Assembly (NCBI RefSeq): GCF_030232265.1
Contig: NZ_JASPJK010000009.1
Location: forward strand, 1-64,000
DNA from: Corynebacterium sp. MSK041
GTDB taxonomy: Bacteria; Actinomycetota; Actinomycetes; Mycobacteriales; Mycobacteriaceae
DNA length: 64,000 nucleotides
Reading direction: 5' to 3'
Made by a program: the position numbers and the translations under genes
Shown: one piece after another, positions 18,066 through 27,113 of the stretch
Layout: every line of letters starts with the position of its first letter
How positions within the stretch are numbered: position 1 is the first letter of the stretch
Notes under the pieces: generated by a model
Database searches by the model: none
The model's input: the letters and a program-made list of their open reading frames with translations, nothing else
What the model was told of the DNA's origin: nothing

Positions 18066-18083
18066 AAAAACCCCGGGGTTTTT
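18066..18083. terminator. Perfect palindrome AAAAACCCCGGGGTTTTT between dnaN and recF
   Basis: An 18-bp perfect palindrome in the 43-base gap, its minus-strand 3' end directly abutting the recF GTG. As RNA it could fold into a tight GC hairpin with a U-run, partly terminating dnaN transcripts or hiding the recF start. It belongs to the A5-CCCGGG-T5 family seen at 28748, 30474, 40722 and 63822. Confidence 0.5.
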
Positions 18084-18108
18084 TAATTACAGCTATTTAC
18101 CTGGCGTT

Positions 18109-19299
18109 TTAGCCCGGCAGACGCACCGGCATGAGCAGGTAGGTGAAGTTGGTGGCAGGAGTGTCAAAGCTTCCGTCCGCATTTGCCTCCGGCATCTCCT
18201 CCGGTTCCGGGATCATGATCGCCGGGCGGGAAGATTCCGTGAAACCAAAGACCACACGGTCCGTAGGAATCACCGACAAACCATCTCGCAGGTAGCCAGA
18301 GTTGAAGGCAATGAGCAGCTCATCATCACCCGTGAACGCACACTGCAGGGACTCGCTCGCCTCACCGGAATCCGCACCGGAGGCAAAGAGAGTGACCTCG
18401 CCTGGCTTGAAGTGCATGCGCAGTTGCGCATTACGGTCAGCGACCAAGCTCACGCGACGAATAGCTTCCACCAGCGGAGCAATTTCAACACTTGCCATCG
18501 ACGTGTGCGTCTTCGGCAGCAGCGGCTGAATATTCGGGAAATCCGCATCCAGCAGGCGGGTTGTGGTTTCGCGGTTAGCGGAGTGCAGACCAAACAGGCC
18601 TTCCCCACCCACGTTGTCACCAGTACCAACAGCGATTTCCACCGGCTCTTCCAGGTGCGTATCCAGCGTGCGCGCGTTATCCAACAGCGTCTTAGCCGGG
18701 ATGAGCAGCTTCGCCTCCACGTCCGGGCTCACCGGCTGCCATTCCAAGGAACGCAGTGCCAAACGGAAACGGTCCGTCGCCGCGAGCTGAACGCGGTTAC
18801 CGGAGACTTCCATGTGCACACCCGTGAGCATCGGCAACGTGTCGTCGCGGCCAGCAGCGGAAGCAACCTGGGTGATAGCATCCACGAAAGTCGAGGTAGA
18901 CAGCGTGCCGGTGACCTCCGGGAGCGTGGGCAGCTGCGGGTAATCATCCAGCGGCATGAGCGGCAGCTCAAAACGAGCAGACCCGCCCTGCAGCAGCAGA
19001 CGCTTCCCATCAACCACGGAAACCTCAACCGGTTTTGCCGGCATGTTGGACACAATGTCCGCCATGAGCTTGCCCGCCACAGCAACGCGACCGGGCTCAT
19101 CCACCTCGGCGCCGATGCGCACTCGCGTGGACACTTCGTAGTCAAAGCCCGCGAATTCCAAACCGTTGTCATCCGCAGTGATGACTACCGCGCGCAGCAC
19201 CGGCTGCGTGTTCTTCGTAGGCAGGTTGCGGGCGACCCACGCGACAGCGTCAGTCAGGTCATCCTTATGCACGCGGAATGACACGTTGATGTCGTCCAT
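18109..19299 (-). CDS. dnaN: DNA polymerase III subunit beta (sliding clamp)
   Basis: The clamp ring tethers the replicative polymerase to DNA. The 396-residue protein aligns along its length with three clamp domains: MDDINVSFRVHKDDLTDAVAWVARNLP at the start, LPTLPEVTGT in domain 1-2, and the C-terminal MPVRLPG, the usual clamp ending that contacts partner proteins. I begin at MDDINVS because AAGGAG lies 6-11 bases upstream. An earlier in-frame ATG would add 21 unconserved residues. It lies between the downstream DnaA-box cluster and recF. Confidence 0.98.
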   Translation of the reverse strand: MDDINVSFRVHKDDLTDAVAWVARNLPTKNTQPVLRAVVITADDNGLEFAGFDYEVSTRVRIGAEVDEPGRVAVAGKLMADIVSNMPAKPVEVSVVDGKRLLLQGGSARFELPLMPLDDYPQLPTLPEVTGTLSTSTFVDAITQVASAAGRDDTLPMLTGVHMEVSGNRVQLAATDRFRLALRSLEWQPVSPDVEAKLLIPAKTLLDNARTLDTHLEEPVEIAVGTGDNVGGEGLFGLHSANRETTTRLLDADFPNIQPLLPKTHTSMASVEIAPLVEAIRRVSLVADRNAQLRMHFKPGEVTLFASGADSGEASESLQCAFTGDDELLIAFNSGYLRDGLSVIPTDRVVFGFTESSRPAIMIPEPEEMPEANADGSFDTPATNFTYLLMPVRLPG

Positions 19300-19591
19300 G
19301 ATCGGCTCCTTGATGGTCGGAAGAGGCGGGAGCCCATGACTGCTCAACGGCATTGGCCCCACATCTGCCCAAGATTACAAGTTCTGCGCTCCACCCTAGG
19401 CAGTGGGTGCGACACGCACCACTTGTGGTTCCCCCGTCGTGGCACACGGGCCGCCGAGGTTCTCCCCACGCTCTATTTCTCTTGAGATTAATACTAGAAA
19501 AAGAACCGGTAAGAACAGTAAGTCCTGTGTACTCTGTGGAGATCGCGGTTCCGGTGCACGGTAATCGTGTTTTTCGGTTGTGAGCTGTGGG

Positions 19592-19814
19592 TGTGGATAA
19601 CCTGTGGATAACTCAGATCCTCTGTGGAATTTCAGATTCCTATTCCCATTCCTCACAGCCGAAGGTGAGTTATCCACCCCTCATTCACAGCCTTAGGCAC
19701 ACCATGTGGAATCAGGGACGATGCAGACGAGGGACTGTGGATAACCAAAACTGTGACTAATCTCATTTAATGACAATAGTGGAATTACACAGGTGTGAAT
19801 AACTCTGTGGATAA
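19592..19814. other. DnaA-box cluster in the dnaA-dnaN intergenic region (oriC part)
   Basis: The 745-base gap between dnaN and dnaA holds exact TGTGGATAA boxes at 19592, 19603, 19736 and 19806. One-mismatch boxes lie at 19670 (TTATCCACC) and 19794 (TGTGAATAA). Around 19751-19790 and 19879-19932 the DNA is AT-rich, possible unwinding elements. No gene is visible here. In several actinobacteria oriC maps to this interval; a second cluster lies on the other side of dnaA. Confidence 0.8.
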
Positions 19815-19998
19815 CTCGGCGGGAGGGGTGAGAGGGAGACGTGGGTTAAGTGCCAAGGCCTGCTGAACAACAGATCTCGGTGTAAAACTTTACATTGCAT
19901 TGGTAACTATCAAATAGTAGAAATTTTTTACCAGGGGTTTCATCCGGGCCGGTTTTTTGCGTTGTAAGTTTTTACACACGGAGGGAGACGTCGAAAAG

Positions 19999-20030
19999 CA
20001 AAAAAGACCGCCCCACGCGCGAGCGGTCCT
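19999..20030 (-). terminator. Rho-independent terminator of dnaA
   Basis: On the minus strand GACCGC (20028-20023) pairs with GCGGTC (20011-20006) and is followed by six Ts, starting 16 bases after the dnaA stop. This is the clearest intrinsic terminator in the window and separates dnaA transcription from the DnaA boxes. Confidence 0.85.
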
Positions 20031-20044
20031 TAATGTGAATCGAG

Positions 20045-21715
20045 TTAGCGTGCGCGGACGCGGTTTTTGATGATCTGGGTGAGTTCCTGGATCTCGTCGT
20101 AGGTCTCCCGGTTCTCCGTCATTTCCTTGCGGATCTTGCGGTTGGCGTACATGACCGTGGTGTGGTCCTTGCCGCCGAACTCCTGGCCGATCTTGGGCAG
20201 GGAGAGATCCGTCAGTTCGCGACACAGGTACATGGCCAGCTGACGGGCGTGCGCAACCGTACGTGTCTTGCCGGAACCGGTGAGGCGATCCATGGAGATA
20301 CGGAAGTACTCCGCGGCCACCTCCTTGATGGTGGCGGCAGTGATGGTGACATCGCCTTCATCCGGAAGGATGTCGCGCAGGGCAACTTGGGCGACATCGA
20401 GCGTGATCGGCTCATTGATCAAGGAGGAGTACGCCGAGACCCTGATCAGGGCGCCTTCGAGCTCACGGATGGAGGACTCGAACTGGGACGCGATGAGGGT
20501 CAGCACATCATCACTGACCTGGGTGCCATCGGCGGCCGCCTTCTTCATCAGAATGGCAATGCGCGTTTCCAAATCCGGCGGCTGAATATCCGTGATCAGC
20601 CCGCCCTCAAAGCGGGTGCGCAGGCGATCTTCCAGCGTGGTCAGCTGACGCGGTGGCCTGTCAGAGGACAAAATGATCTGCTTGTTCGCCTGGTGCAGCG
20701 CGTTGAAGGTGTGGAAGAACTCCTCCTGAGTACCTTCCTTACCCTCCAAGAACTGGATGTCATCCACCATGAGGATGTCCAAGTCACGGTAACGGCGCTT
20801 GAAGGATTCCTGCCGGTCATCGCGCACTGAGTTGATGTAGTCATTGGTGAACTCTTCCGAGGACACATACCTAATGCGCAGGTCCGGCTGCAGCACCCGG
20901 GCGTAATTGCCGGCGGCGTGAAGCAGGTGCGTCTTGCCCAGGCCGGAACCACCCCAAATGAACAAAGGGTTGTAAGCACGGGCGGGGTTTTCCGCCACGG
21001 CGACGGCCGCACCGTTGGCAAAACGGTTGGAAGAACCAATAACAAAATTCTCAAACGTGTACTTCGGATTCAGCGAGGTCTCACGGTTCGGATCCACCGC
21101 CGGCTTCTCACGTGGAATACGTTGAGGCGCCGGCACGATCGGATGCGCTGACTGCTGGCGCGAAGACTCTTCCACCAGGTTCTCCTGCTGCTGGGAGTGA
21201 ATCCGCGCGAGCTCATCAAGCCCCATGGGCAGCTGCTCACCGATAAGCGGCGTAGCTGGTGGTGCCGGCGCTGTTGACTCTGTAGCCGCAGCTTCCTCCT
21301 CCGCGGACTGCGAGTAGGTGGAGTACCACTGGCGGGCGGGCTGGCTCGGGGCTGGAGTTGGAATGGGAGATGGTGCTGGGGCAGGTGCCGGCGGTTCGGG
21401 AGCCTGCTCATGTTGTGGAGCTTGCTCATGGGAAGAAATTGTCACAGCGAGGGTGCACGGCATGCCCATGCGCTGGCTAAGCAACTCACTGATATGGGAG
21501 GCAAGACGTGTTTCCACCACATTCTTGGCTGCCTCATGCGGGGCGGACAGAATGCAGTAGCCCTCCCCCAGCACGGCGGGGCGACACAGCTGCAAGTAGG
21601 CGCGGTCGCCGGGGGTGAAAGTAGGAACACTGGAATTCGGGCGCTCAGAAAGAACCAGGAGTTCGGCAACGATCTCGTGCCACAGGGCGTCAAGCCCCTG
21701 CTCTTCGTTTGCCAT
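20045..21715 (-). CDS. dnaA: Chromosomal replication initiator protein DnaA
   Basis: DnaA binds the 9-bp boxes and opens oriC. The 556-residue protein has domain I (about 1-110), a long Pro/Ala/Gln-rich domain II linker (about 110-215) and the AAA+ domain III, with Walker [16 protein letters not shown] and Walker [14 protein letters not shown]. The domain IV DNA-binding signature is [23 protein letters not shown]. The ATG is preceded by AGGAG. It has its own terminator downstream and box clusters on both sides, so autoregulation by DnaA is likely. Confidence 0.99.
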   Translation of the reverse strand: MANEEQGLDALWHEIVAELLVLSERPNSSVPTFTPGDRAYLQLCRPAVLGEGYCILSAPHEAAKNVVETRLASHISELLSQRMGMPCTLAVTISSHEQAPQHEQAPEPPAPAPAPSPIPTPAPSQPARQWYSTYSQSAEEEAAATESTAPAPPATPLIGEQLPMGLDELARIHSQQQENLVEESSRQQSAHPIVPAPQRIPREKPAVDPNRETSLNPKYTFENFVIGSSNRFANGAAVAVAENPARAYNPLFIWGGSGLGKTHLLHAAGNYARVLQPDLRIRYVSSEEFTNDYINSVRDDRQESFKRRYRDLDILMVDDIQFLEGKEGTQEEFFHTFNALHQANKQIILSSDRPPRQLTTLEDRLRTRFEGGLITDIQPPDLETRIAILMKKAAADGTQVSDDVLTLIASQFESSIRELEGALIRVSAYSSLINEPITLDVAQVALRDILPDEGDVTITAATIKEVAAEYFRISMDRLTGSGKTRTVAHARQLAMYLCRELTDLSLPKIGQEFGGKDHTTVMYANRKIRKEMTENRETYDEIQELTQIIKNRVRAR

Positions 21716-21753
21716 GCTTCTCCTACTAATTTTTCAGGAACCCAGTCTCGCGG

Positions 21754-21974
21754 TTGTCCACGGGGCTATCCACATCTTCGACGGGATGTAATTTCCGCTC
21801 TCACCTTGTAGTCCACAACTTTATCCACAGGTGTGAGTTTTTGAGTCGCAGAGTTTATCCACAAGATAGGCCTCTATCTGTGGAAAAACAATTAACACTC
21901 AAAAACCCGCTGTGAACTGTGCTTTTGTACTAGATCGCACATAAACCTCAAGTGATAGTTGAGGTTTATCCACA
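21754..21974. other. DnaA-box cluster upstream of dnaA (oriC part, dnaA promoter region)
   Basis: Exact TTATCCACA boxes lie at 21821, 21855 and 21966. Near matches are at 21754 (TTGTCCACG), 21766 (CTATCCACA), 21809 (TAGTCCACA) and, on the other strand, 21879 (TGTGGAAAA). They sit within 260 bases of the dnaA start, among AT-rich DNA (21885-22030). This is both a plausible oriC core and the dnaA promoter region. The rest of the 840-base dnaA-rpmH gap shows no convincing gene. Confidence 0.8.
21941..21969. other. Perfect 11-bp-arm inverted repeat overlapping an origin DnaA box
   Basis: ATAAACCTCAA (21941-21951) pairs perfectly with TTGAGGTTTAT (21959-21969) around a 7-base loop. Its right arm overlaps the first four bases of the DnaA box at 21966-21974. 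It could form a cruciform or bind a dimeric regulator of initiation. Confidence 0.7.
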
Positions 21975-22363
21975 ACGGGGATAGTTGATTCTTTGTGAAG
22001 TTGTGGTGATAGAAACTTTCTACTCTGGAAATGGTCGGACTGTCTAGAAATCGGTGTTTTCTGCGGTACGTTTTCATGGCGTCGGGGGGATGGTGAACTC
22101 GGCGGTGATTCGCAGTGGCGCGTTGATTGACAGGTCTCTCGCAGGTTGCCTCGGCGTGTCGCCGATGACCTGCGGAAAAACACACGCTTGTAATTTCGGG
22201 GGTAGTGGGATGAGCAGCGTGGCTCCCCCGCGCGTCGATTTGTCAGCTGGGCCAACGCTGCCGTATTCTGTCGTGGTCTGTCACACCTGTCACAGGGTGT
22301 GCGTGAGAGCGTTATCTGCGCCGAGCACCGGGCCGCCGCCCACCGATACCCCAGGTCGTGGGA

Positions 22364-22392
22364 TTGATGGGAAGCGAGTCAGCTCGGATAAC
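22364..22392 (+). promoter_or_regulatory. Candidate rpmH promoter
   Basis: TTGATG (22364-22369) and GATAAC (22387-22392) are separated by 17 bases, about 165 bases upstream of rpmH and pointing towards it. This is a moderate match to the vegetative consensus, not proven. Confidence 0.4.
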
Positions 22393-22555
22393 GCATGCCA
22401 CTGGCTTGAGAGTCGAGTGAGGCCTCAAGCCGCTTAGAGCAATCTCACCGAAAATGTTTTCCGGTTGCCTTAACCCCGGAAGGCGCGTGCACCACCGCAC
22501 CAACGATGGAGCAGTGGAGTACCGCCGTAGGCTGCCATGACGTCAAGGAGTCACC

Positions 22556-22693
22556 GTGCCTAAGCGGACTTTTCAGCCCAATAACCGTCGTCGTGCCCGC
22601 AAGCACGGCTTCCGTACCCGTATGAGCACCCGCGCTGGCCGCGCTATCGTTTCCGCGCGCCGCAAGAAGGGCCGCAAGAGCCTCACCGCGTAA
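22556..22693 (+). CDS. rpmH: 50S ribosomal protein L34
   Basis: L34 is a small basic protein of the large ribosomal subunit. The gene encodes 45 residues with the family pattern [20 protein letters not shown], then MSTRAGR and a basic C-terminal [11 protein letters not shown]. The start is GTG with AAGGAG at 22545-22550. It opens the conserved rpmH-rnpA-yidD-yidC run and diverges from dnaA. Confidence 0.97.
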   Translation: MPKRTFQPNNRRRARKHGFRTRMSTRAGRAIVSARRKKGRKSLTA

Positions 22694-22703
22694 GTGCTTT
22701 GTA

Positions 22704-23063
22704 GTGCTACCACGCCCCCATAAGCTCACATCCTCGGCGGACTTCCGCCGCGCGATGCGTCAAGGTGGACGTGCTGGCACCCGCACCATCGTGGTGCACT
22801 ACTACACCCGAACCGAACCCATCATCACCGGTGGCCCACGGTTCGGGTTAGTTGTGTCTAAGCAGGTGGGTAACGCTGTTGTCCGGCACCGGGTGAGTAG
22901 GCAGTTGCGGCATGTGTGCCTGGGATTCGTCGATAAGCTTCCGCGCGAAACTGACATTGTCCTGCGCGCACTGCCCGCGAGCGCGCACACCTCTTCGGAG
23001 GATTTGCGCAAGGATCTGGCCAATGCCCTGAAACGAGCATCAGCGAAACACAACCATGAGTAA
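22704..23063 (+). CDS. rnpA: Ribonuclease P protein component
   Basis: RnpA assists the catalytic RNA in maturing tRNA 5' ends. The 119-residue basic protein begins LPRPHKLTSSADFRRAMRQG. The RNR-type RNA-binding block is degenerate here: VSKQVGNAVVRHRVSRQLRH, instead of the usual NRxKR. The GTG start is 10 bases after the rpmH stop. The stop overlaps yidD by 8 bases. The copy of CGTCGATAAGC at 22928 encodes FVDKLP. Confidence 0.95.
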   Translation: MLPRPHKLTSSADFRRAMRQGGRAGTRTIVVHYYTRTEPIITGGPRFGLVVSKQVGNAVVRHRVSRQLRHVCLGFVDKLPRETDIVLRALPASAHTSSEDLRKDLANALKRASAKHNHE

Positions 23064-23298
23064 CGCTAAACCCGCCCAGCGCGCCATCCTGGCGCTCGTG
23101 CACCTTTACCAAAAATATCTTTCACCCCTTAAAATGGGACCAACATGTCGCTTCGAGCCCACATGTAGCGCCTACGCTCTCACAGCTGTGTCAGAGCATG
23201 GCGCATGGAAAGGTAGTTGGCTCACCGCCGCCCGCCTCTGCAAATGTGGGCCTTGGCATCCCGGCGGATACGACCCCGTACCACAAGTCAGGAGTTAG
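23056..23298 (+). CDS. yidD: Membrane protein insertion efficiency factor YidD
   Basis: YidD is a small membrane-associated protein that aids YidC-dependent insertion. The 80-residue sequence has the full signature: YQKYLSPLKMGPTCRFEPTCSAYA, then EHGAWKGSWL and the C-terminal CGPWHPGGYDPVP. It starts inside the end of rnpA and yidC follows after 6 bases, so the three are one transcript. Confidence 0.96.
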   Translation: MSNAKPAQRAILALVHLYQKYLSPLKMGPTCRFEPTCSAYALTAVSEHGAWKGSWLTAARLCKCGPWHPGGYDPVPQVRS

Positions 23299-23304
23299 AC
23301 CCCA

Positions 23305-24321
23305 GTGCTGAATTTCATCTACTGGCCGATCTCTGCCATCCTCTGGTTCTGGCACAAGGTCTTCGGCTACATCTTCTCCCCCGATTCGGGTGCCTCCTGG
23401 ATCCTGGCCATCATCTTCCTTACGTTCACCATCCGCGTGTTCCTGGTCAAGCCGATGGTCAACCAGCTGCGCGCCGGCCGGAAGATGCAGGAGCTGCAGC
23501 CCCAGCTGGCTGAGCTTCGCGCCAAGTACGGCAAGGACCAGGCCAAGATGGCCGCGGAAACCCAGAAGCTGTACAAAGAAGCCAACATGAACCCGCTGGC
23601 CAGCTGCATCGTGCCGCTGGCTCAGCTGCCGGTATTCCTTGGTCTGTTCCACGTGCTGCGCTCCTTCAACCGCACCGGTACTGGTGCCGGTGGCCTGGGC
23701 CTGAGCGTGGAGCAGAACCGCAATACTGCGAACTACATCTTCTCCCCCGAAGATGTGCAGTCCTTCCTGGACGCCCGTGTGTTCGGCGTGCCGCTGTCCT
23801 CCTACATCTCCATGCCGCAGGAGCAGTACGCAGCGTTCGCTCCCGTCGACTTCACCAAGATGAACATCATCATGGTCGCCGTCCCGCTGATCCTCATCAG
23901 CGTGGTCATGACCCACTTCAACGCCCGCCTATCCATGAAGCGTCAGCGCGAGCGCATGGCTAAGCGCAAGGCCGATGAGGCAGCAAAGGGCAAGAAGCCG
24001 GCTAACAATGGTCCGATGTCTGCGGAGATGATGGAAACGCAGATGAAGACCATGAACGGCATGATGCTGTGGTTCCTCCCGGCAACACTGCTGATCACCG
24101 GTGTGTTCTGGCACATCGGTCTGCTCACCTACATGGTGACCAACAACGTGTGGACCTTCATCCAGTCCATGATCGTCTTTGACAAGATGGACCGCGAAGA
24201 AGCCGCTGAAGAAGAGGCCCGCCGCGAAGCAAAGCGCGCCTCTGCTCCGCTGCCGGGTGCCCGCAAGGTGGATAACCGCACCAAGAAGCAGCGTCAGGCT
24301 GACGCGAAGAAGCAGAAGTAG
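23305..24321 (+). CDS. yidC: Membrane protein insertase YidC
   Basis: YidC (Oxa1 family) inserts and folds membrane proteins, with or without Sec. The 338-residue protein is the short, Gram-positive type. Its N-terminal membrane segment contains FIYWPISAILWFWHKVFGY. The core follows with FTIRVFLVKPMVNQLRAGRKMQ, a cytosolic hairpin, and NPLASCIVPLAQLPVFLGLFHVL. Two or three later membrane segments precede a Lys/Arg-rich tail (AKKQK end). No lipobox is evident. The GTG start is 6 bases after yidD. Confidence 0.96.
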   Translation: MLNFIYWPISAILWFWHKVFGYIFSPDSGASWILAIIFLTFTIRVFLVKPMVNQLRAGRKMQELQPQLAELRAKYGKDQAKMAAETQKLYKEANMNPLASCIVPLAQLPVFLGLFHVLRSFNRTGTGAGGLGLSVEQNRNTANYIFSPEDVQSFLDARVFGVPLSSYISMPQEQYAAFAPVDFTKMNIIMVAVPLILISVVMTHFNARLSMKRQRERMAKRKADEAAKGKKPANNGPMSAEMMETQMKTMNGMMLWFLPATLLITGVFWHIGLLTYMVTNNVWTFIQSMIVFDKMDREEAAEEEARREAKRASAPLPGARKVDNRTKKQRQADAKKQK

Positions 24322-24328
24322 ATCCCCC

Positions 24329-24970
24329 ATGACGGACAACCTTTCCCACTGCGAGCCCGCCCCCGCCGCCGCCAGCACCGTCTTCGGCGACCGGCTGGAG
24401 CTCGCTCAGGCCTACCACGATTCTCTGGCCACAACGGCCGCGGAACGTGGATTCATCGGCCCGAAAGAGGTCTCCCGCCTGTGGAGCCGCCACATTCTCA
24501 ACTGCGCCGTGATTTCAGAGGCGTTCACGGAAGGCCAGTCCGTCGCTGACATTGGCTCCGGCGCGGGGCTGCCCGGAATCCCGCTGGCCATTGCACGCCC
24601 GGACCTCTCGGTCACGCTCATCGAGCCTCTGCTGAAGCGCTCCACCTACCTCGGCGAAGTCAAAGCAGAACTCGGCCTAGACAACGTCACCGTCATTCGT
24701 GGCCGTGCGGAGGAGCAAAAGAAGATGCTTTTCGACGTCGTCACCTCCCGCGCCGTCGCCCCCCTTGGAAAACTCGCCGTCTGGTCATTGCCATTGGTGC
24801 GGCCGGGTGGGGCGATGGTGGCGATGAAGGGGGTGTCCGTAAGCGAAGAGCTTGAACGCGACGCGAAAGTCATCGCAAAAGCCGGCGGTGTGGATGCCGA
24901 AATTTTCGCGGTTGGTGCGGATGTACTGGAACAACCCACCACCCTGATCCGCATCACACGGGCGGGCTAA
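24329..24970 (+). CDS. rsmG: 16S rRNA (guanine-N7) methyltransferase RsmG
   Basis: RsmG makes m7G in the 16S rRNA 530-loop region; its loss gives low-level streptomycin resistance. The 213-residue protein has the SAM-binding motif VADIGSGAGLPGIPLAIARP, a later ITLIEP-like VTLIEPLLKR, and VTSRAVAPLGKLAVW. I use the ATG 7 bases after the yidC stop. The reading frame remains open upstream through yidC but that stretch is not RsmG-like. It sits in the standard yidC-rsmG-parA order. Confidence 0.95.
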   Translation: MTDNLSHCEPAPAAASTVFGDRLELAQAYHDSLATTAAERGFIGPKEVSRLWSRHILNCAVISEAFTEGQSVADIGSGAGLPGIPLAIARPDLSVTLIEPLLKRSTYLGEVKAELGLDNVTVIRGRAEEQKKMLFDVVTSRAVAPLGKLAVWSLPLVRPGGAMVAMKGVSVSEELERDAKVIAKAGGVDAEIFAVGADVLEQPTTLIRITRAG

Positions 24971-25034
24971 ACGGATGTCGCGGGCGTTTATTAGAGTCTG
25001 TCTGTAACAGTTCATTTATTCAACGGGAGGCAAC

Positions 25035-25910
25035 GTGGGTCAGGACACCGTGCCCAAACCTGAAGAGCCCCGCGTGATCACCGTGGCTAATCAAAAAGGC
25101 GGGGTGGGCAAAACCACCACCTCCGTCAACCTGGCTGCATCTTTGGCCAAACTCGGGTGCAAGGTGCTGGTGATTGACCTTGATCCCCAGGGCAACGCCT
25201 CCACCGCACTCGGTGCTGCACACCGCGACGGGGAAACTTCCTCCTACGAGGTCCTCATCGGTGCTGCCACCGCGGAGGAAGCCCTCCAACAATCCGGCCC
25301 CAACTTGTACTGCATTCCCGCCACCATCGACCTGGCTGGGGCGGAAATTGAACTAGTCAGCTTGGTGCGCCGCGAGTATCGTCTGGCCGATGCGCTGCGC
25401 CGCGGCTTTTTAAAGCACCACGAGTTCGACTACGTCTTCGTGGACTGCCCGCCTTCGCTGGGTTTGCTGACCATTAACGCGATGAATGCGGTGGATGAAG
25501 TTCTCATTCCCATTCAGTGCGAGTACTACGCCCTTGAAGGCGTGGGCCAACTGTTGAACAACATCAGTATGATCCGGCAGGCCCTCAACCCGAATCTGCA
25601 CATCTCCGCCGTGCTGCTGACCATGTACGATGGCCGCACCAAACTCTCCGAGCAAGTGGCCAGCGAAGTCCGCGGCCAGTTCGGTGACGTGGTGCTGCGC
25701 AACGTCATCCCACGCTCCATCAAAGTGTCCGAAGCCCCTGGATACGGCCAAACCGTCATCGACTATGACCCCGTCTCCACCGGAGCTATGGCTTACTTCG
25801 ATGCAGCCAGAGAACTAGCAACCCGCGGCGACTATCAGCCGCACCCAACAACAGGGCCCATCGGCGTGAGCCCCGAGATCGCCGCCCAACTTGGTCAGGA
25901 GGACAACTAA
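25035..25910 (+). CDS. parA: Chromosome partitioning ATPase ParA
   Basis: ParA is a Walker-type ATPase that moves ParB-parS complexes and thus origins. The 291-residue protein has the deviant Walker [25 protein letters not shown], Walker [15 protein letters not shown] and [20 protein letters not shown]. The GTG start follows GGGAGG. parB begins one base after its stop, giving one operon. Four parS sites occur 19-30 kb further on. Confidence 0.97.
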   Translation: MGQDTVPKPEEPRVITVANQKGGVGKTTTSVNLAASLAKLGCKVLVIDLDPQGNASTALGAAHRDGETSSYEVLIGAATAEEALQQSGPNLYCIPATIDLAGAEIELVSLVRREYRLADALRRGFLKHHEFDYVFVDCPPSLGLLTINAMNAVDEVLIPIQCEYYALEGVGQLLNNISMIRQALNPNLHISAVLLTMYDGRTKLSEQVASEVRGQFGDVVLRNVIPRSIKVSEAPGYGQTVIDYDPVSTGAMAYFDAARELATRGDYQPHPTTGPIGVSPEIAAQLGQEDN

Positions 25911-25911
25911 C

Positions 25912-26982
25912 ATGGCGCAACAGCGTAAAGGCGGACTAGGCCGTGGCCTCGCCGCCCTCATCCCGTCCAACCCGGACCACCACCAGAAAACCGGCCCGCT
26001 GGGTGACAGCGCCGCCGACGTCATCATCGGTGGGGCCAAGGGCGCACGGGAGTCTTCTGGGTCTTCTCGTGATTCGGGTTCTTCGGCGCCGTCGATTCCT
26101 GGCGCACCAGTGATCGGTGGTTCTACTGGTGCTGGCTCTCGTGCTGGTACCGTGCCTGCCGCAATGGCGAGTGCGGATTCCTTTGGTGCCACCTACCAGG
26201 AGATTCCCATCGGGGACATCTTCCCCAATGCCAAGCAGCCGCGTACGGAATTTGATGAGGATGAGCTCGCTGAACTGGTTCACTCCGTCAAGGAATTTGG
26301 TCTGCTGCAGCCCATCGTTGTGCGCCCCGCCAAGGATGGCTATGAGCTCATCATGGGTGAGCGCCGTTGGCGTGCATCCTCCAAGGCAGGCCTGAAACAC
26401 ATCCCCGCCATCGTGCGTGACACCTCTGATGAGGACATGCTGCGCGACGCACTGTTGGAGAACATCCACCGCGTCCAGCTCAATCCCCTCGAAGAAGGCG
26501 CTGCCTACCAGCAGCTGCTTGAGGAGTTCGGTGTCACCCAAGAAGAACTCGCCGACCGCCTTGGCCGGTCCCGCCCCACGATTACGAACACGATTCGCCT
26601 GCTCAACTTGCCTGTCCCTGTGCAGCGCCGCGTCGCCGCTGGTGTGTTGAGCGCCGGGCACGCCCGCGCATTGCTGGCCGTCAAGGCAGGTGCGGAGGCC
26701 CAGGAGCAGCTGGCGGATCGCATCGTGGCCGAGGGCTTAAGTGTCCGCGCCACCGAGGAAGCCGTGACCCTGCTCAACCGCTCGGGCGCGCTGCCGGAGA
26801 AACCCAAGCGCCAGCCCACCCCGCAGCCAGAGTTCCTCACCCAAGCCGCTGACCGTCTTGCCGATGAATGGGACACCAAAGTCTCCGTCACCATGGGCAA
26901 GCGCAAAGGCAAGATCGTCGTGGAATTCGGGGACCGCGAGGACTTTGAGCGCATCCTGGCCTTGATTGAGGGCAGAGAATAA
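25912..26982 (+). CDS. parB: Chromosome partitioning protein ParB
   Basis: ParB is a CTP-dependent clamp that loads at parS and spreads. The 356-residue protein begins [12 protein letters not shown], the ParA-contacting segment. A Ser/Gly linker follows, then the CTP-binding ParB/Srx domain ([39 protein letters not shown]) and the helix-turn-helix [28 protein letters not shown]-terminal dimer domain completes it. The ATG is preceded by AGGAGG. The target TGTTTCACGTGAAACA is present in this same window. Confidence 0.97.
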   Translation: MAQQRKGGLGRGLAALIPSNPDHHQKTGPLGDSAADVIIGGAKGARESSGSSRDSGSSAPSIPGAPVIGGSTGAGSRAGTVPAAMASADSFGATYQEIPIGDIFPNAKQPRTEFDEDELAELVHSVKEFGLLQPIVVRPAKDGYELIMGERRWRASSKAGLKHIPAIVRDTSDEDMLRDALLENIHRVQLNPLEEGAAYQQLLEEFGVTQEELADRLGRSRPTITNTIRLLNLPVPVQRRVAAGVLSAGHARALLAVKAGAEAQEQLADRIVAEGLSVRATEEAVTLLNRSGALPEKPKRQPTPQPEFLTQAADRLADEWDTKVSVTMGKRKGKIVVEFGDREDFERILALIEGRE

Positions 26983-27044
26983 ACGCGACTAAACGCGACT
27001 AACTTGGACCGTGAAGAACTGAGCGTCACCGCCAGCCCAAAAAC

Positions 27045-27074
27045 ACCAAAACCCCCTGACCAGGGGGTTTAGAA
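27045..27074. terminator. Bidirectional terminator between parB and cwlM
   Basis: AAACCCCCT (27049-27057) pairs with AGGGGGTTT (27062-27070) around GACC, flanked by A-rich sequence on the left and TTTAG on the right. It serves two convergent genes. Confidence 0.85.
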
Positions 27075-27113
27075 AATGGGTGTGCGGTGCGGACTCTTTC
27101 ACCGGCCACGAGG

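Noticed and set aside
22054..22437. 127-codon open frame in the dnaA-rpmH gap
   Set aside because: No ribosome site, atypical composition and no recognisable motif; the interval is regulatory or origin DNA.
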